Assembly: GCF_002980495.1 (NCBI RefSeq)
Contig: NZ_PVBR01000003.1
Coordinates: 62,001 to 126,000 of the forward strand
Reading direction: 5' to 3'
DNA: 64,000 nucleotides
DNA from: Phyllobacterium phragmitis
GTDB taxonomy: Bacteria > Pseudomonadota > Alphaproteobacteria > Rhizobiales > Rhizobiaceae
The notes under the pieces were generated by a model. The model saw nothing but the letters and a program-made list of their open reading frames with translations. It did not search any database and was not told where the DNA came from. This document shows positions 56,574 to 64,000 of the stretch, piece by piece (the first letter of the stretch is position 1; the number at the start of each line of letters is the position of its first letter). Made by a program: the position numbers and the translations under genes.

Positions 56574-57560
56574 TTACATGCCGGCTTCCTTGGCAAGTAT
56601 CTTGAAGCGGGCGACGTCGGTCTTCACCTGGTCCTCGAAGTCCTTGCCGATGAGAGTGTACTCATAAAGGCCGCGCGCTTCGCGCTCCTTCTTGAACTCC
56701 GGCGTTTCGGCCAGCTTCTTGAAGCTGTCGACCCACCAATCATAATCTGCATCGGAGACGTCCTTGCCGACATAATAGCCGCGCCACACCGGCCATTCGA
56801 TATCGATGCCCTGCTCCTTGGCCGTCGGCACGTCGGCCAAGGAGCCCGGCAGGCGCTCCTTCGACATGACGGCAAGGATGCGGACCTTTCCGGCAACATG
56901 ATGCTTCGCCATTTCGGCGGCATCGCCGGCGCCGACCTTGACATGACCGCCTTCCAGCGCCGTCAGCACCGCGCCGCCGCCTTCCAGCGCGACGTAGCGC
57001 ATCTTCTTCGGATCCTGATCTGCAGCCTTTGCAAGGATCGCGCCTTTCATCCAGTCCTGCGACCCGACTGCGCCGCCGCCGGCGATGGCGAAGCTTGAAG
57101 GATCGGCCTTATAGGCATCGATGAGTTCGCCAAGCGTCTTGATGGGCGAATCCGCGGCAACGACCAGCACGCCATAATCCGCGCCAAGCGCACCGAGCCA
57201 CCGCACTGCGGTTTCATCATACTGGCCGAACTTGCCCTGGGCGAGCAGCAGCGCCGAACCCGAGGAAGCGGCGGTGATGAGATTGCCGTCGGAGCCACGC
57301 TTACCGATCACATGATTGTAGGCAACGGCGCCGACGCCACCTTCCATATAGGTGACGGCCATCGGCTTGCTGATCATCTTGGCTTCGAGCAGCGCATTGG
57401 CCGCGAGACGGCAGGTCAGGTCGAAGCCGCCGCCGGGCTTTGCCCCGGCAAGGCATTCCGGCTTGCTTGGCTCAGCCAATGCGCTTCCGCCCGCCAGCGC
57501 CACAAATACGATGCCGGCGACAAGGGCTCCCACCTTAAGGGCTCCAGTCTTCATTTTCAT
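56574..57560 (-). CDS. tctC: Tripartite tricarboxylate transporter binding protein, TctC (Bug) family
   Basis: A 328-residue periplasmic protein with a Sec signal peptide (cleavage near GSALA-EP). The ligand-cleft motif is AKPGGGFDLTCRLAANALL at about residues 40-58, with an early Cys in ECLAGAKPGGG. The start ATG is one of several; this one has AGAGG six bases upstream, and ATG one codon earlier is an alternative. It is divergent from the TctD/TctE genes that probably regulate it. Confidence 0.9.
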   Translation of the reverse strand: MKMKTGALKVGALVAGIVFVALAGGSALAEPSKPECLAGAKPGGGFDLTCRLAANALLEAKMISKPMAVTYMEGGVGAVAYNHVIGKRGSDGNLITAASSGSALLLAQGKFGQYDETAVRWLGALGADYGVLVVAADSPIKTLGELIDAYKADPSSFAIAGGGAVGSQDWMKGAILAKAADQDPKKMRYVALEGGGAVLTALEGGHVKVGAGDAAEMAKHHVAGKVRILAVMSKERLPGSLADVPTAKEQGIDIEWPVWRGYYVGKDVSDADYDWWVDSFKKLAETPEFKKEREARGLYEYTLIGKDFEDQVKTDVARFKILAKEAGM

Positions 57561-57898
57561 CATGATCCTCTCCCACATTAGATTTCATCATCGACCCGGG
57601 GCGGGGTGCAGGACCTTTTGCACAACGGCATGGATACCTTCGCATCGCATGAGATCATGCTGCGTCGGCTCGTTTGCAGGGAAACCACGGATGCGCTGTC
57701 GCTTCCGTATTCGGGTGAGTTTTGCGATTTCCTCCGCGCCGCCGTCCGGTCCTTCTCCCGCAGACAGGCTGCGGCCTTCATAGGGGAGAAACCTGTCACC
57801 ATGCTGTCACGCCGATCCGGCGGCAGAGCAGCTTCGGAGCGCCGTTCCATTATCCGTTTTCCTTGATCGCCGGCAGGTTCCGTGCAAATGCATCGAAA
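57561..57898. other. Divergent regulatory region between tctC and tctD
   Basis: The 338-base gap carries no gene I can support; the small open frames have no ribosome site or family features. It should hold both promoters and binding sites for the response regulator. I could not pick out a clear direct-repeat site. Confidence 0.4.
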
Positions 57899-58573
57899 AT
57901 GCGCATTCTTCTTGTCGAGGATACCCAGGATGTGGGGGAGGCTATCAGCCGCCGGTTCGAGACGGTCGGTCACACCGTGGATTGGGAAACCGACGGCCAG
58001 GCGGCGTCCGACATCCTCGACTTCACCGATTACGATCTGGTCATCCTCGATGTGATGCTTCCGGGCCTCAACGGGTTCGAAATATTGCGCCGGTTGCGGC
58101 AGGCGAAGAAATCCATCCCCGTGCTCGTGCTGACCGCGCGCTCCGAGATCGAGGACCGGGTGGGGGCGCTGGATCTCGGCGCCGACGACTATCTCGTCAA
58201 GCCGTTCGATTTCCGCGAACTGGAGGCGCGCGCCCGCGTCCTCCTGCGCCGCAGCACCGGAGAAGCCACCAACCTGATCGAGTGCGGCGACATCGTTCTC
58301 GACCGTTCGAGCCGCAGCGTGCGTGTCGGCAAGCGCGAAGTGCAATTGAAGCGTCGGGAAATGACGCTTCTGGAAATCCTCGCCACCCGCCCCGGCCGCG
58401 TCTTCAGCAAGGACGAGTTGCTGGACCAGCTTTTCGGCTTCGACGAGCCCGCCGGCCACAATGCCATCGAACTCTATGTCGGCCGGTTGAGGAAAAAGCT
58501 CGAGGGTTCGCGTGCCCGCATCGTCACCGTTCGCGGCCTCGGCTATCAGCTGGTGTCAGATGCCGCAGCGTGA
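57899..58573 (+). CDS. tctD: OmpR-type response regulator, TctD-like
   Basis: A 224-residue two-domain regulator. The receiver domain is residues 1-115, with phospho-acceptor Asp51 (LVILDVMLPG), acidic pair Glu7-Asp8, and Lys101 in YLVKPFD. The C-terminal OmpR winged helix is residues 125-220 (LKRREMTLLEILATRPGRVFSKDELLDQLFG). The ATG was set 59 codons inside the open frame, where the conserved receiver starts. It overlaps the kinase gene by 14 bases. Confidence 0.9.
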   Translation: MRILLVEDTQDVGEAISRRFETVGHTVDWETDGQAASDILDFTDYDLVILDVMLPGLNGFEILRRLRQAKKSIPVLVLTARSEIEDRVGALDLGADDYLVKPFDFRELEARARVLLRRSTGEATNLIECGDIVLDRSSRSVRVGKREVQLKRREMTLLEILATRPGRVFSKDELLDQLFGFDEPAGHNAIELYVGRLRKKLEGSRARIVTVRGLGYQLVSDAAA

Positions 58574-59963
58574 ACCTTCGCTTTTCTGGCGCCTTGCGCT
58601 GCGTGTTGCACTGGTCTTGTGCATTGGAGCGGGACTGCTGATCACCGCCGCATGGTATTATGCCAGGGCAGCCGCCGACGACGCCTATGACCGGTTGCTG
58701 CTCGGCGCCGCGATTCAGATGGCGGAGAGCCTGACTGTCGAGACAGGCCATCTCGTCATCAATCTGCCGTCATCGGCTTTCGAACTGCTCGGGCTTGCGG
58801 CCAGCGACCGGATTTTCTACCGCGTCGTCGATCCCGGCGGCCGGACGCTGACGGGCTATGACGATCTCGAAACCGGCATCGATCTCGATAGCGTCCGTGC
58901 CGACCCCGTCTTTGCCTCCGCCCAATTTCGCGGTGCGCCGGTCCGCCTGACCATCGTCGCCCGCGCGCTTTCCGATCCGACGCTCTCCGGCTGGGCCCAT
59001 GTCATCGTCGCGCAGACGACCGAGGCGCGGCGCGCCCTTGCCGGCGAGCTGACCTATCGTGCCGTCATTCTCGTTGCCGCCATGAGTATTCTCGCGCTTG
59101 CGGGCACAATGCTCGCCATCCGCTATTCGCTCCAGCCGATCGCTCATCTCGGCGCGGCGATGCGCCGCCGTGATCCGCAGGATCTGACGCCGGTCGAGGT
59201 CGAGGCCCCGCGCGAGCTTCAGCCCTTCCTCGCCTCCATCAATCATTTTATGGGGCGACTGAATGAACGGGTCGATCTCCTGCAACGCTTCATCGCGGAT
59301 GCCGCGCACCAGATCAGGACGCCGTTGACCGCACTTTCGGCACAGGTCGATCTGCTTGGCCAGGATCAGATGGATGAATCCGGTCGCCGGCATCTGGCCC
59401 GTGTCAAGAAGCGGGCCGATGAACTGGCACGGCTGACGAACCAGCTCCTGAGCCATGCCATGGTGATCCACCGGTCGGATTCGGTGCAGCTTGCGCCGGT
59501 CAATCTGCTGGAAATCGCGAGGCGCGCATTTCGCGTAGCCATACCGATCACGATCGATCCCGATATCGTGGTCTCCTTCGAGGCGACCAGCGATGCCCCG
59601 ATGGTAGTCGGCGATCCCGTCAGCCTTCGCGAGGCCATCGTCAACGTCATCGACAATTCGCTCCGGCACGGAACGATATCGCGCCTCGAGGTGCGGGTCG
59701 TCAGCGACGGCAACACCGCAAGAGTGGAAGTCGAGGATGACGGGCCCGGCATTCCCGTCAAGGAGTGGGAGAAGGTGACGCAGCGCTTCGTCACGTCCAA
59801 GGCCCATGAGGGCAGCGGCGGCCTCGGCTTTGCCATCGCATCCGAGGTGGCAACCGCCCATGGCGGCGGTCTCGGGTTCCGGGAAAAGGGAGCGCGCGGC
59901 TTTACCGTCTATCTGGAAATTCCGCTTGCGCCCCGGGAAACAGAAGTGAAGAAACAGAAATGA
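58560..59963 (+). CDS. tctE: Sensor histidine kinase, TctE-like
   Basis: A 467-residue inner-membrane kinase. Membrane segments are at about residues 11-33 and 168-190, with a 130-residue periplasmic domain between. The H-box is DAAHQIRTPLTAL (His250), then N-box VIDNSLRHG, G1 EDDGPGIP and G2 GGLGFAIA. It is coupled to tctD upstream and to a binding-protein gene downstream by an ATGA overlap, which suggests that this protein contributes to sensing. Confidence 0.92.
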   Translation: MPQREPSLFWRLALRVALVLCIGAGLLITAAWYYARAAADDAYDRLLLGAAIQMAESLTVETGHLVINLPSSAFELLGLAASDRIFYRVVDPGGRTLTGYDDLETGIDLDSVRADPVFASAQFRGAPVRLTIVARALSDPTLSGWAHVIVAQTTEARRALAGELTYRAVILVAAMSILALAGTMLAIRYSLQPIAHLGAAMRRRDPQDLTPVEVEAPRELQPFLASINHFMGRLNERVDLLQRFIADAAHQIRTPLTALSAQVDLLGQDQMDESGRRHLARVKKRADELARLTNQLLSHAMVIHRSDSVQLAPVNLLEIARRAFRVAIPITIDPDIVVSFEATSDAPMVVGDPVSLREAIVNVIDNSLRHGTISRLEVRVVSDGNTARVEVEDDGPGIPVKEWEKVTQRFVTSKAHEGSGGLGFAIASEVATAHGGGLGFREKGARGFTVYLEIPLAPRETEVKKQK

Positions 59964-61057
59964 AGAAGATACTGATCCGCTTCTCTGCCATGGCTGCCGC
60001 CGTCATCATCGCCGGTTCGGCAAGCGCGCTGGAAGGCAGCCGGCATGTCTTTCCGGCACAACAGCAGGAACGGAGCGTTCTCTCCATTCATGCCGCCACC
60101 GATATCGATGCAATGGAACCTCTCATCCTCGACTTCCAGAAAACGGCACCCGATATCGCCGTCGAATATGTCGAATATGTCACCAACGACCTCTACAACG
60201 AAGCCGACAAAGCCTGCCGCGACGGCGCGGCGCTCGGTGATATTTATCTCTCATCCTCCGTCGATCAACTGGTGAAGCTCGCCAATGACGGTTGCGCGAT
60301 ACCGCACCGGTCACCGGAGACGCAAAATGTCGCCTCATGGGCGAACTGGCGAGATGAGGTCTTCGGCTTCACCTTCGAGCCATCGGTGTTCGTCTATAAC
60401 AGCGATCTGGTGCCCGCCGAAGATGTGCCACGGACGCATGTGGAACTCGCCGACCTGCTTCGCCGCAAGCTCGATTTTTATCGCGGCCGCATCGGCACTT
60501 ACGATCTGCGCAAGTCCGGTATCGGCTATCTGCTCGCATTTTATGACGCACGCCAGACAACCACTGTCTATGGCCGCCTGCTCGAAAGCATGAGCCGGGC
60601 CGACGCCGCAGTCCGCTGCTGCAACAGCGAAGTTCTCCAGCAGGTATCGAGCGGCAATTTCTACATCGGCTATAATATTCTGGGCTCCTATGCCTATGCC
60701 GAGCACAGGCGGAATCCGCAGTTGAAGATCGTCCTGCCACGTGATTACACGCTGATCCTCAGCCGTGGCGCGTTGATCCCGAAAAACACGGCGCGCGGCG
60801 ATCTCGGCACCAGGTTTCTCGACTATCTCCTGTCCGCGCGCGGACAGGAGATCGCCCGCGAGAAAGCCTTCTTCTTCTCCGAAAAAGGCCCTTTGCCGCT
60901 CGATGTCGACGGCCCGCTGACGCTGGTCGAATCCGGCATTGCGCGGCCGATCCGCATCGGCCCAGAGCTTCTTGCCGCACAGGATCACGCGCAGCGCGAG
61001 CGCTTCATTGCCGACTGGAGCAATCTGATCATCGGTCCGGGGAAAACCGGGCGGTAA
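59960..61057 (+). CDS. Periplasmic solute-binding protein in the two-component operon (COG1840-like)
   Basis: A 365-residue protein with a Sec signal peptide (residues 1-24, cleavage near ASALE). The body resembles AfuA/FbpA-type binding proteins: LSIHAATDIDAMEPLILDFQ, PDIAVEYVEY, and NFYIGYNILGSYAY. No permease or ATPase gene is near. The start overlaps the kinase stop, so it is made with TctE. It may present a ligand to the kinase rather than serve transport; this is inference. Note several Cys, including CCNSE. Confidence 0.83.
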   Translation: MKKILIRFSAMAAAVIIAGSASALEGSRHVFPAQQQERSVLSIHAATDIDAMEPLILDFQKTAPDIAVEYVEYVTNDLYNEADKACRDGAALGDIYLSSSVDQLVKLANDGCAIPHRSPETQNVASWANWRDEVFGFTFEPSVFVYNSDLVPAEDVPRTHVELADLLRRKLDFYRGRIGTYDLRKSGIGYLLAFYDARQTTTVYGRLLESMSRADAAVRCCNSEVLQQVSSGNFYIGYNILGSYAYAEHRRNPQLKIVLPRDYTLILSRGALIPKNTARGDLGTRFLDYLLSARGQEIAREKAFFFSEKGPLPLDVDGPLTLVESGIARPIRIGPELLAAQDHAQRERFIADWSNLIIGPGKTGR

Positions 61058-61160
61058 GCGCGGGATATGAAAAAAACTCTCGACCTGATGTCGGGAAAGG
61101 TCATGCTCCTTCGTCTTATGGAAGAGGAATGGCGTCTTTATGGGAAAGAGGAACGGCCCC

Positions 61161-61535
61161 ATGCTCTATGCGATACTCTGCTATAATTCCGAAGATGTCG
61201 TCGGCTCCTGGTCCAAGGAGGAAGAGGACGCCGTCATGGGACAGCTCATGGCTGTACAGGACGGGCTTGCCAAGGCGGGCCGGCTCGGTCCCGTGGCCAG
61301 GCTCCTGCCGACAACGGCGGCGACGACGCTGCGCAAGAACGGCGACACGCCGCTCGTCATAGACGGGCCCTTCGCGGAGACGAAAGAACAACTTTTGGGC
61401 TTCTACGTGATCGAAGCTGCGTCACTAGACGAAGCGCTCGATACGGCACGTGATCTTGCGCGCGCCAATCCCGGCACCGGCTCCTATGAAATCCGCCCGA
61501 TCATGCTTTTCAATCCCGCGCCAGACCTCACATGA
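61161..61535 (+). CDS. YCII-related DGPF-domain protein
   Basis: A 124-residue protein of the YCII superfamily with the name-giving motif at residues 68-71 (VIDGPFAETKEQLLGFYVIE). Such proteins are encoded next to ECF42 sigma factors. The ATG was set 7 codons inside the open frame after GAGGAAC. It ends with an ATGA overlap to the sigma gene. Biochemical role unknown. Confidence 0.9.
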   Translation: MLYAILCYNSEDVVGSWSKEEEDAVMGQLMAVQDGLAKAGRLGPVARLLPTTAATTLRKNGDTPLVIDGPFAETKEQLLGFYVIEAASLDEALDTARDLARANPGTGSYEIRPIMLFNPAPDLT

Positions 61536-62785
61536 CCGACCCCCACTGGATCGATACCGCGCTGACCGCCGCCCGCCCCCAGGCGGTCGGGGCGCTTCTG
61601 CGCTATTTCCGCGATCTCGATACAGCCGAAGAGGCGTTCCAGGAGGCCTGCCTGAGGGCGCTCAAGAGCTGGACAAAGAACGGCCCGCCGCGCGATCCGA
61701 CCGCATGGCTCATCTTTGTCGGGCGCAACAGCGCGATCGACGTGGCGCGGCGTCAGGCCAGGCATCAGGCGTTGCCTCCCGAAGATCAGTTATCCGATCT
61801 CGAAGACACCGAATCCGCGGTTGTCGAGAAAATGGACGTCGCCGATTATCGCGACGACATCCTGCGCCTGCTCTTCATCTGCTGTCACCCGGATCTGCCT
61901 GCGACGCAGCAGATCGGGCTGGCACTCAGGATCGTTTCGGGCTTGTCGGTCCGTCAGATCGCTCGGGCTTTTCTTATCAGTGAAAGCGCCATGGAACAGC
62001 GCATCACCCGTGCCAAGGCGCGTATCGGCTCGGGCGATTTGCCGTTCGAGACGCCCGGCCCCATCGAACGGGCCGAACGGCTCGCAGTGGTCAGCGCCAT
62101 GGTCTATCTCATCTTCAACGAGGGTTATTCGGCAAGCGGCAATGAGGGCAAGGCGCGCTTCCCGCTTTGCGATGAGGCCATAAGGCTGGCCCGGTTGCTA
62201 TTGCGCATCTTCCCGACCGAACCCGAGATCATGGGGCTGATGGCTTTGCTGCTGCTCCAGCATGCGCGTGCCGCAGCCCGCTTTGATAACGACGGTGCGA
62301 TCGTTCTGCTTGAAAACCAGGATCGGAACCTCTGGAACAGGCAGATGATCGCCGAGGGTCTGGCGCTGATCGACAAGGCGATGCGGCACAGGCGTCCCGG
62401 CCCTTACCAGATCCAGGCGGCAATCGCCGCGCTCCATGCCCGCGCAGCGCGCGCGGAAGACACCGACTGGGTTGAAATCGAACAGCTTTATTCGGCACTC
62501 GAAACGCATACGCCCTCGCCCGTCATTACGCTCAACCGCGCTGTCGCAGTCGCCAAGACACGCGGACCGGCCGATGCGCTCGCCCTCATCGAGCCGCTGG
62601 AGGAAAGGCTTTCCGGCTATTTCCACTATTTCGGCGTCAAGGGCGGACTGCTGATGAAACTCGGCCGTACGGAGGAAGCACGCCTTGCCTTCGACCGCGC
62701 CATTTCGCTGGCCAATACGGCCGCCGAAGCCGCCCATATCCGCATGCATCTCGACCAGCTTGCGCAGGTCGACGCTTCCGCCTGA
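61532..62785 (+). CDS. RNA polymerase sigma factor, ECF42 type with C-terminal extension
   Basis: A 417-residue protein. Sigma region 2 is near residues 15-80 (RYFRDLDTAEEAFQEACLRALKSW) and region 4 near 125-175 (LRIVSGLSVRQIARAFLISESAMEQRITRAKARI). A C-terminal helical, TPR-like extension of about 240 residues follows, containing NEGYSAS and AVAVAKTRGPADALALIEPLE. This layout and the DGPF partner define ECF42. There is no anti-sigma gene nearby, as usual for this group. Confidence 0.92.
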   Translation: MTDPHWIDTALTAARPQAVGALLRYFRDLDTAEEAFQEACLRALKSWTKNGPPRDPTAWLIFVGRNSAIDVARRQARHQALPPEDQLSDLEDTESAVVEKMDVADYRDDILRLLFICCHPDLPATQQIGLALRIVSGLSVRQIARAFLISESAMEQRITRAKARIGSGDLPFETPGPIERAERLAVVSAMVYLIFNEGYSASGNEGKARFPLCDEAIRLARLLLRIFPTEPEIMGLMALLLLQHARAAARFDNDGAIVLLENQDRNLWNRQMIAEGLALIDKAMRHRRPGPYQIQAAIAALHARAARAEDTDWVEIEQLYSALETHTPSPVITLNRAVAVAKTRGPADALALIEPLEERLSGYFHYFGVKGGLLMKLGRTEEARLAFDRAISLANTAAEAAHIRMHLDQLAQVDASA

Positions 62786-63006
62786 ACAACTATCTGAGGG
62801 CGGCAAGAGGCGATACACGGCCCGCGTCCGCCATTGGAGCGCTGCCGACTGCAAGGCGCATGAGGAGATGGGCTTTCACAAAGGTTGGGGCCCAGTGCGC
62901 CGATCAGCTCACGGCGCTCGTTGCCAAACGCTGAACTGCTCCCACCAAAGATTCGACACAAACCGTTCCTAGCCTTGGTCCTTCAACAACAGTTGGAGTG
63001 ACTTTC

Positions 63007-63246
63007 ATGCACAGACTAGCCATCGTCGCCACGACGTCACTGCTCGCCCTCGGTAGCACGGCCCTTGCCGCTAACAGCCAATTCGGCAGCGTGAAAATAA
63101 AAGCCGATACCATTAAAGTCGATAGCAAGAATTTAACGCATGCCTCCGGCAATGTGGTCGTTCTCAGCGGCAAAGCGACGATCAAGATGGACAAGGCTTC
63201 CATTTCCAAGAAGGATGGCAAGATCGTCATCGAAGCGGAGCACTGA
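63007..63246 (+). CDS. Small exported protein resembling one OstA/LptA-like repeat
   Basis: A 79-residue protein with a Sec signal peptide (HRLAIVATTSLLALGSTALA-AN). The mature part, about 58 residues, alternates hydrophobic and polar residues and contains ASGNVVVLSGKATIKMDKAS and GKIVIEAEH, reminiscent of the beta-jellyroll repeats of LptA/OstA proteins. It is far too short for LptA itself. The ATG has TTGGAG eight bases upstream. A hairpin terminator follows. Function unknown. Confidence 0.7.
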   Translation: MHRLAIVATTSLLALGSTALAANSQFGSVKIKADTIKVDSKNLTHASGNVVVLSGKATIKMDKASISKKDGKIVIEAEH

Positions 63247-63269
63247 AAACCGCTCCTTCTGCGGTTTTC
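63245..63269 (+). terminator. Terminator after the small exported protein gene
   Basis: GAAAACCGC pairs with GCGGTTTTC over a 7-base loop. The stem begins at the TGA stop and ends in TTTTC, a reasonable intrinsic terminator shape. Confidence 0.6.
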
Positions 63270-63934
63270 GATCTCGGAGCCCGCTGATTTCATCTTTATT
63301 TTTTGAGAATTTCCTGCGTTTTGGCACGGTTTGCACCCGTATTTGATGCGCAATTCGTGCCAAATCCTCTTGATCGTGGTAGATGAACTTATCATCACCG
63401 CCCTCAGATGCCGATCGCTTCCATGACCCGCTGCTCATCATTGGCAGATCGTAAAGCCGGTTTCCGGTCGCCGCACGGATCGCATTGCCGACAGCGGCGA
63501 CAGATGTGCTGTCGCGCCGGAGGCACCAATCCGGCGGAAAGGCAATGCCCTTTTTGACCGATCCCATTCGCATCGTTTGCGCTGACGGCGCCTCCCAAGT
63601 GGTGATGGGCCACTTGATGGTCAACGCCAGGGATCTTGCCATTCGCCCCCTCTTGGGTGAAACATTTCACGATAATATGGATTGCGTATCGCAGGCGTTT
63701 TGGACGCTGGCGGACACACGAATTTTCCCGGAAAAGACAGCAATCTATGCGTGAAAAAAGGGCAAAACACACCACAACCTGAAGGGAAATCTGCGAGAAA
63801 AAGTCATCAAGGCTTTGATTTTACGGCGCATCCGTATAGTTTGCCGCAAAATTCGCCGCTCGCCCCCGGAATAAACGAAAATAAGCAGCGTGGCCCCGGG
63901 CGCATAAAAGAGCCAACCAGAGAAGGAACAGGAA
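63270..63934. other. Gene-poor stretch before the last gene
   Basis: About 660 bases with no intact gene. A short minus-strand stretch near 63427-63510 looks like a remnant of a molybdopterin dehydrogenase (see separate entry). The last 150 bases, AT-richer, should contain the promoter of the gene at 63935. Confidence 0.5.
63427..63510 (-). pseudogene. Possible remnant of an aldehyde oxidase/xanthine dehydrogenase C-terminus
   Basis: On the minus strand the peptide VGNAIRAATGNRLYDLPM resembles the extreme C-terminal helix and tail of molybdopterin-binding IorB/xanthine dehydrogenase-type subunits (pattern ANA-(I/V)-ATG-RL--LP). No other part of such a gene is recognisable around it, and the open frame then runs into the complement of the small exported gene. 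It is probably a decayed fragment, but chance resemblance is possible. Confidence 0.3.
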
Positions 63935-64000
63935 ATGAGCAACTACACCAAATATCTTGCCAGCCATGTGACGTCAGGCGGCATGAGCCGCCGTGAGTTC
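63935..64000 (+). CDS. Start of a Tat-exported protein (N-terminal fragment)
   Basis: Only 22 codons lie inside the window. They encode SNYTKYLASHVTSGG followed by MSRREF, whose SRREF is a twin-arginine motif start. The ATG has AGGAACAGGA before it. Similar N-termini occur in Tat-dependent oligopeptide-type ABC binding proteins of Hyphomicrobiales, so such a protein is a plausible identity, but most of the gene is out of view. Confidence 0.6.
   Translation, partial: MSNYTKYLASHVTSGGMSRREF

Noticed and set aside
57606-57866. An 86-codon frame between tctC and tctD
   Set aside because: No ribosome site, no family features and a composition unlike the neighbours.
63133-63642. A 169-codon minus-strand frame overlapping the small exported gene
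   Set aside because: Most of it is antisense to the exported gene or non-coding; only a short part resembles a dehydrogenase tail, recorded as a possible remnant.

Overview
The window looks like a piece of an alphaproteobacterial genome of the order Hyphomicrobiales (Rhizobiales), probably from the Rhizobiaceae or Brucellaceae. The evidence is the ChvE-GguA-GguB sugar importer, the aglEFGAK alpha-glucoside operon with its LacI regulator, several ABC, TRAP and tripartite tricarboxylate carriers, GC-rich codon use, and families of palindromic intergenic repeats typical of this order. The species, and whether this is a chromosome, chromid or megaplasmid, cannot be read from the sequence. No rRNA, tRNA, phage, insertion sequence or CRISPR array was found. 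Almost everything serves uptake and first-step breakdown of plant-derived sugars, acid sugars and uronates.

Layout. 1-4.5 kb: a NitT/TauT-type ABC importer operon ending in a cut-off fumarylacetoacetate hydrolase-family gene, with a divergent GntR regulator. 4.9-8.8 kb: chvE-gguA-gguB. 9.2-9.8 kb: a VapBC toxin-antitoxin pair. 9.9-16.1 kb: a TAXI-type TRAP carrier divergent from a UxaA-family sugar-acid dehydratase, and a GntR regulator that appears to carry two winged-helix domains. 16.2-28.3 kb: a four-carbon acid sugar (erythronate/threonate) locus. It has an ABC importer, DenD, LtnD, OtnI, OtnK, OtnC, an extra short-chain dehydrogenase, and GntR and LacI regulators. 28.3-37.7 kb: a further SDR and LacI gene, then an ABC sugar importer co-transcribed with a sugar isomerase and a Gfo/Idh/MocA dehydrogenase. 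37.9-45.8 kb: aglR and aglEFGAK. 45.9-46.8 kb: an Xre-RES toxin-antitoxin pair. 47.0-54.5 kb: a uronate operon (uxaC-dctPQM-kdgF-kduI-kduD) with a divergent GntR regulator. 54.5-61.1 kb: tctCBA divergent from a TctD/TctE two-component system fused operonically to a periplasmic binding protein. 61.2-62.8 kb: a DGPF (YCII) protein with an ECF42-type sigma factor. 63.0-64.0 kb: a small exported OstA-like protein, a probable gene remnant, and the start of a Tat-exported protein.

How it fits together. In the tetronate locus, DenD should oxidise D-erythronate to 3-oxo-tetronate. LtnD oxidises L-threonate to 2-oxo-tetronate, which OtnI isomerises. OtnK phosphorylates 3-oxo-tetronate and OtnC decarboxylates it to dihydroxyacetone phosphate. 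In the uronate operon, DctPQM imports uronates, UxaC isomerises hexuronates, and KdgF, KduI and KduD take unsaturated uronate to 2-keto-3-deoxygluconate. The later enzymes (UxaB/UxuB, KdgK, KdgA) are not in this window.

Patterns across loci. Seven of eight importer operons carry a strong hairpin right after the binding-protein gene. Four palindromic intergenic elements with different arms share the central octamer CCAATCGC. The palindrome ATTGC-NN-GCAAT occurs both upstream of the double-domain GntR gene and upstream of the UxaA-family gene, which links that regulator to the TAXI-TRAP/UxaA locus.
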